The position numbers and the translations under genes were made by a program. A stretch of DNA of 7,853 nt, from contig JACPXS010000052.1 of NCBI GenBank assembly GCA_016196415.1, forward strand, positions 1 through 7,853. Direction: 5' to 3'. This DNA is from Candidatus Omnitrophota bacterium. Lineage in GTDB: Bacteria; Omnitrophota; Koll11; Aquiviventales; Aquiviventaceae. Under the pieces are notes generated by a model. The model did not search any database, had not been told where the DNA came from, and saw only the letters and a program-made list of their open reading frames with translations. Shown one piece after another: positions 5,797 through 7,853 of this stretch (position 1 is its first letter; every line of letters starts with the position of its first letter).

Positions 5797-6420
5797 ATGG
5801 CAGATCAGGCTCCGCAATGCCTCAAGACGGGTCATCCGATGAGGCCGCCCGCCGGCGGGTTCAGCGTGGTCGAGATGTTCGTGGTGGTCATCTTGGTGTC
5901 GATCATGGGCGCTGCGGTGCTCGTCGCGCTCCTAAGCGGGCAAACCTCGTTTGTCTCGGCCGATGCCTACGTGTACGTGCAAGGCGAAGCCCGCAGGGCA
6001 TTTGACAGCATGACGCGGGAGCTGCACGGGGCCGGAGGCACGCCGGTGCAAAGCGTCTTAGGCGATCAGCTAGATTTTCAGCTCGCGCTCAGCTATAATC
6101 CCCCAGCAGGGGTGGTTCTTGGAGCGAGAGACCAAACTGGCGTTGATCGAATCGGTTGGAGGATTCGCTACCGGGTGAGCGTGAATGGAACGACCGCTCA
6201 GCTGGTTCGCGAGGTCTATGACGCCGCCGCCGGGGGGACCCTGAAAGAAAGCCGGGTGCTTGCCAATAACGTGAATGCCGCCACGACCTCGTTCAACTGG
6301 AATGGAGGGACCCGAATCGTCACCCTCAAGCTCCAGGCGCGCGTTCAGAACGCGTCGCTCCCAAACGGATCGCAGCAAACGGGTGTGCTGACCTACCTCG
6401 TGAAGCTGCGGAATAGCTAA
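5797..6420 (+). CDS. PilW-like minor pilin
   Basis: Probable minor pilin, 207 residues from this start. The prepilin signal is PPAGG, cleavage after Gly, then FSVVE with the invariant glutamate at mature position 5, followed by a hydrophobic helix (MFVVVILVSIMGAAVLVALL). The region after the helix (ARRAFDSMTRELHGAGG) matches the pattern of PilW-type minor pilins, where R-x-x-x-D-x-x-x-RELRxAG is common. The rest looks like a beta-rich globular domain with no Cys. ATG 5797 is preceded by GGAG (5785-5788) at eight bases. ATG 5791 (AGGG at seven bases) and ATG 5839, which would give a seven-residue leader like the other pilins here, are both possible. The frame stays open upstream to 5503 through repeats, which should not be included. 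pilM follows after 13 bases. Confidence 0.8.
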   Translation: MADQAPQCLKTGHPMRPPAGGFSVVEMFVVVILVSIMGAAVLVALLSGQTSFVSADAYVYVQGEARRAFDSMTRELHGAGGTPVQSVLGDQLDFQLALSYNPPAGVVLGARDQTGVDRIGWRIRYRVSVNGTTAQLVREVYDAAAGGTLKESRVLANNVNAATTSFNWNGGTRIVTLKLQARVQNASLPNGSQQTGVLTYLVKLRNS

Positions 6421-6433
6421 TGCACTAACGCGG

Positions 6434-7468
6434 ATGCCCTTCCTCCCGTTTGCGAACGCGATCCAGCCGGCCTCGCAACTCCTCAAACGGCTCACGACGG
6501 TCAAGACGCCGGAAGCCAAGTTGACGGTGGGGCTTGACATCGGCTCCACCTCGATCAAGGCGCTGGCGTTAGGCGCCCGCAAGGGAAGCGGCCCTCGCGA
6601 CCTCCTCGGCCATCAGGTCGTGCCGTTGGATGCCGGGCAGGAAGGGGACGTCTCCGGGGCCGTCAAAACCGCGATGAGCGCGCTGCCACTTGGCGTCCGG
6701 ACCGTGAACCTCTCGGTGAGCGGGCAGTGGGTCATCATCCGCATCGTGGAGATGCCCGCGATGAAACCCGCAGAGATGAAGCAGGCCCTCCCGTTTGAAG
6801 CCCAGCGGTACCTGCCCTTCAACATTCAAGACGTCGTCATCGATGGCGCCACGCTGGGGCCGGCTGACGCGAACAAGGCGTGGGTCCTCATTGTGGCGTG
6901 CAAGAAAGAGCTGCTGCAGCGGCGCATCGATTGGGTCAAGGGAGCGGGGTTGGAGGTCGCCGTAATCGATGTGGATGCGCTGGCGGTTGCCAACGCGTTT
7001 TTGGCCGGGCGCAACGGGCGTCGCCTGGAGGGCACGCGGGCACTGATCAACGTCGGAGCCCAAGTCACGAACCTGGTCGTCTTCCAGGGCGAGAGCCCCT
7101 ATCTGGTTCGCGATATCCCCTGGGGCGGGGACAAACTGATCCGCTCGACCGCGGAGCAGGTGGGGCTTGAGGCCGTGGCGGTCGGCGAGCAACTGAAGCA
7201 GGGAACGCCGAATCCTGAGATCCTCAACGCCATGAAGCTGGCCAGCGAGGCGCTTGTGACCGAGCTGCAGCTTTCCTTCGACTATTTTGAGAATCGGTTT
7301 GGGCAGCCCCCCGATGAGGTCCTGGTGAGCGGAGGGTTGGGACAATCGGCAGGGTTCCTCGACATCCTGAAAGGCCATGTGACCCAAGCCGTCAGTCCGT
7401 GGGTTCCCATGAACGGGCTGTCAGCGCAGTTCGCCGTCGCCTATGGTCTGGCGTTAAGAACTGACTAA
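6434..7468 (+). CDS. pilM: Type IV pilus assembly protein PilM (actin-like ATPase)
   Basis: Cytoplasmic actin/FtsA-fold protein of the T4P alignment complex that binds the N-terminal tail of PilN. 344 residues, normal length. Visible: phosphate-1 loop GLDIGSTS (33-40), family segments LPFEAQRYLPF and VIDVDALAVANAF, phosphate-2 region ALINVGAQVTNLVVF, and the C-terminal adenosine loop VLVSGGLGQ followed by a GLAL end. An extra 30 or so residues precede the phosphate-1 strand, longer than in many PilM proteins. ATG 6434 is the only plausible start, yet it has no recognisable ribosome binding site, which suggests coupling to the PilW-like gene 13 bases upstream. pilN would normally follow directly but is displaced by 330 bases. 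Confidence 0.95.
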   Translation: MPFLPFANAIQPASQLLKRLTTVKTPEAKLTVGLDIGSTSIKALALGARKGSGPRDLLGHQVVPLDAGQEGDVSGAVKTAMSALPLGVRTVNLSVSGQWVIIRIVEMPAMKPAEMKQALPFEAQRYLPFNIQDVVIDGATLGPADANKAWVLIVACKKELLQRRIDWVKGAGLEVAVIDVDALAVANAFLAGRNGRRLEGTRALINVGAQVTNLVVFQGESPYLVRDIPWGGDKLIRSTAEQVGLEAVAVGEQLKQGTPNPEILNAMKLASEALVTELQLSFDYFENRFGQPPDEVLVSGGLGQSAGFLDILKGHVTQAVSPWVPMNGLSAQFAVAYGLALRTD

Positions 7469-7500
7469 GAGCGCCCATCAAAATGACGAGGGGGCGCTCT
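7468..7500 (+). repeat. Perfect 9-bp inverted repeat overlapping the pilM stop
   Basis: AGAGCGCCC (7468-7476) pairs perfectly with GGGCGCTCT (7492-7500) around a 15-base loop. The first base is the last base of the pilM stop codon. No T-run follows, so it is not a standard intrinsic terminator. It could protect the 3' end of the mRNA or reduce read-through into pilN. Confidence 0.6.
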
Positions 7501-7501
7501 C

Positions 7502-7565
7502 GGTGAAGGGTGAAGGCTGGAGGGTGAAGGCGTCGCCCGATCCCCTTCACCCTTGACCCTGCACC
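7502..7565 (+). repeat. Heptamer tandem repeats in inverted arrangement
   Basis: GGTGAAG occurs at 7502-7508, 7509-7515 and 7523-7529, with a degenerate copy GCTGGAG at 7516-7522. The opposite orientation follows as CTTCACC (7545-7551), CTTGACC (7552-7558) and CTGCACC (7559-7565). GGGTGAAGG (7522-7530) pairs perfectly with CCTTCACCC (7544-7552), so the two arrays can fold together. No coding sense is apparent. Replication slippage of a short tandem unit is a simple explanation. Confidence 0.7.
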
Positions 7566-7566
7566 C

Positions 7567-7783
7567 AGAGCAGCCAAGGTCTTTTTGATCGCTGCTGCTC
7601 TGTCGAAAAGCTGCTGCGTAGCAGCGGGTGACGCGGAGCCGGGGTCCCCATGTCCGCCCGCAGAACCAGCGCGATAGTCGCTGGGCGAGGACGGACGTGG
7701 GGTGGCGCAGCGGCAGGCCCCAGCTGCCTGAAGCCGACGAACATTCCAGCGAGCTGGTTTTCGACAGAGCAGATCGCTGCTCT
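7567..7783 (+). repeat. Nested inverted-repeat element between pilM and pilN (MITE-like or structured RNA)
   Basis: The 217-bp block begins AGAGCAGC (7567-7574) and ends GCTGCTCT (7776-7783), its exact reverse complement. Inside it is a perfect 14-bp inverted repeat, TGCTCTGTCGAAAA (7596-7609) and TTTTCGACAGAGCA (7758-7771). Within that are hairpin GCTGCT/AGCAGC (7610-7625), an 11-bp stem CCCCATGTCCG (7646-7656) with CGGACGTGGGG (7692-7702; one G-T pair) enclosing CCAGCG/CGCTGG (7666-7671, 7679-7684), and GGCAG/CTGCC (7712-7728). GATCGCTGCT also recurs directly (7587-7596 and 7772-7781). There is no transposase or convincing ORF. It may be a non-autonomous mobile element, a REP-type cluster or a folded RNA. 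I do not recognise the family. Confidence 0.6.
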
Positions 7784-7798
7784 AAAGATGACGATGCC

Positions 7799-7853
7799 AT
7801 GTTGAAGATTAACCTTTTGCCTGACAGCGCCCGGAAAGCGACGCTCTCGCCCA
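7799..7853 (+). CDS. pilN: Type IV pilus assembly protein PilN, 5' end only
   Basis: ATG 7799 opens MLKINLLPDSARK and runs off the window after 18 codons. INLLP is the conserved cytoplasmic tail of PilN that docks in the groove of PilM, and the gene stands downstream of pilM as expected. The rest (a single membrane helix and a periplasmic ferredoxin-like domain that pairs with PilO) lies outside the window. No good ribosome binding site is visible; the start lies 16 bases after the nested inverted-repeat element, so that element forms its immediate upstream region. Confidence 0.85.
   Translation, partial: MLKINLLPDSARKATLSP

Noticed and set aside
1..7853. CRISPR array, tRNA/rRNA genes, transposase or toxin-antitoxin genes
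   Set aside because: Looked for on both strands; no repeat-spacer pattern, no tRNA or rRNA signature and no such proteins were seen.

Overview
The window is a stretch of type IV pilus (T4P) assembly genes, all on the + strand, from a GC-rich (about 60% by eye), diderm bacterium. The diderm inference rests on pilM, the start of pilN and PilW/PilV-like minor pilins, which belong to alignment and priming complexes of Gram-negative machines. The pilin N-terminus and the gene order suggest a lineage such as Nitrospirota, Omnitrophota or a deltaproteobacterium-like group. Nothing here fixes the taxon.

Layout: (1) 2-883, 3' part of a GspE/PilB-type ATPase cut by the window edge; (2) 905-2608, a complete PilB extension ATPase with an N-terminal MshEN-like domain; (3) 2640-3848, the PilC platform protein; (4) 3849-4272, a 424-base non-coding leader with a sigma70-like promoter, a candidate GEMM-I (c-di-GMP/cGAMP class) riboswitch, a set of mutually exclusive pairings and a terminator-like hairpin; (5) 4273-4821, the probable major pilin; (6) 5002-5481, a PilV/GspI-like minor pilin, apparently coupled to a 23-codon micro-ORF; (7) 5482-5796, a non-coding block of GC-rich palindromes; (8) 5797-6420, a PilW-like minor pilin; (9) 6434-7468, PilM; (10) 7469-7798, a second repeat-dense gap holding heptamer repeats and a 217-bp nested inverted-repeat element; (11) 7799 to the edge, the first 18 codons of PilN.

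How they work together: prepilins are inserted in the inner membrane and cleaved after a glycine. PilB hydrolyses ATP and drives PilC so that subunits are added to the pilus base. PilM binds the conserved N-terminus of PilN and links the cytoplasmic motor to the periplasmic alignment complex. Minor pilins prime assembly. No retraction ATPase (PilT), PilD peptidase, PilO, PilP or PilQ is visible here.

The most interesting part is the pilin leader. A GNRA-capped stem followed by CGGAAAGCC, enclosed by a covarying GCTAC/GTAGGC pairing, matches the GEMM-I riboswitch plan. The base equivalent to the ligand-discriminating position 20 is A, as in cGAMP-sensing members. The adjacent PilB also carries a (degenerate) MshEN c-di-GMP-binding fold, so cyclic dinucleotides may act on this pilus at both the RNA and the protein level. 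All of this is read from sequence by eye and from memory of family consensus; no search or folding program was run.
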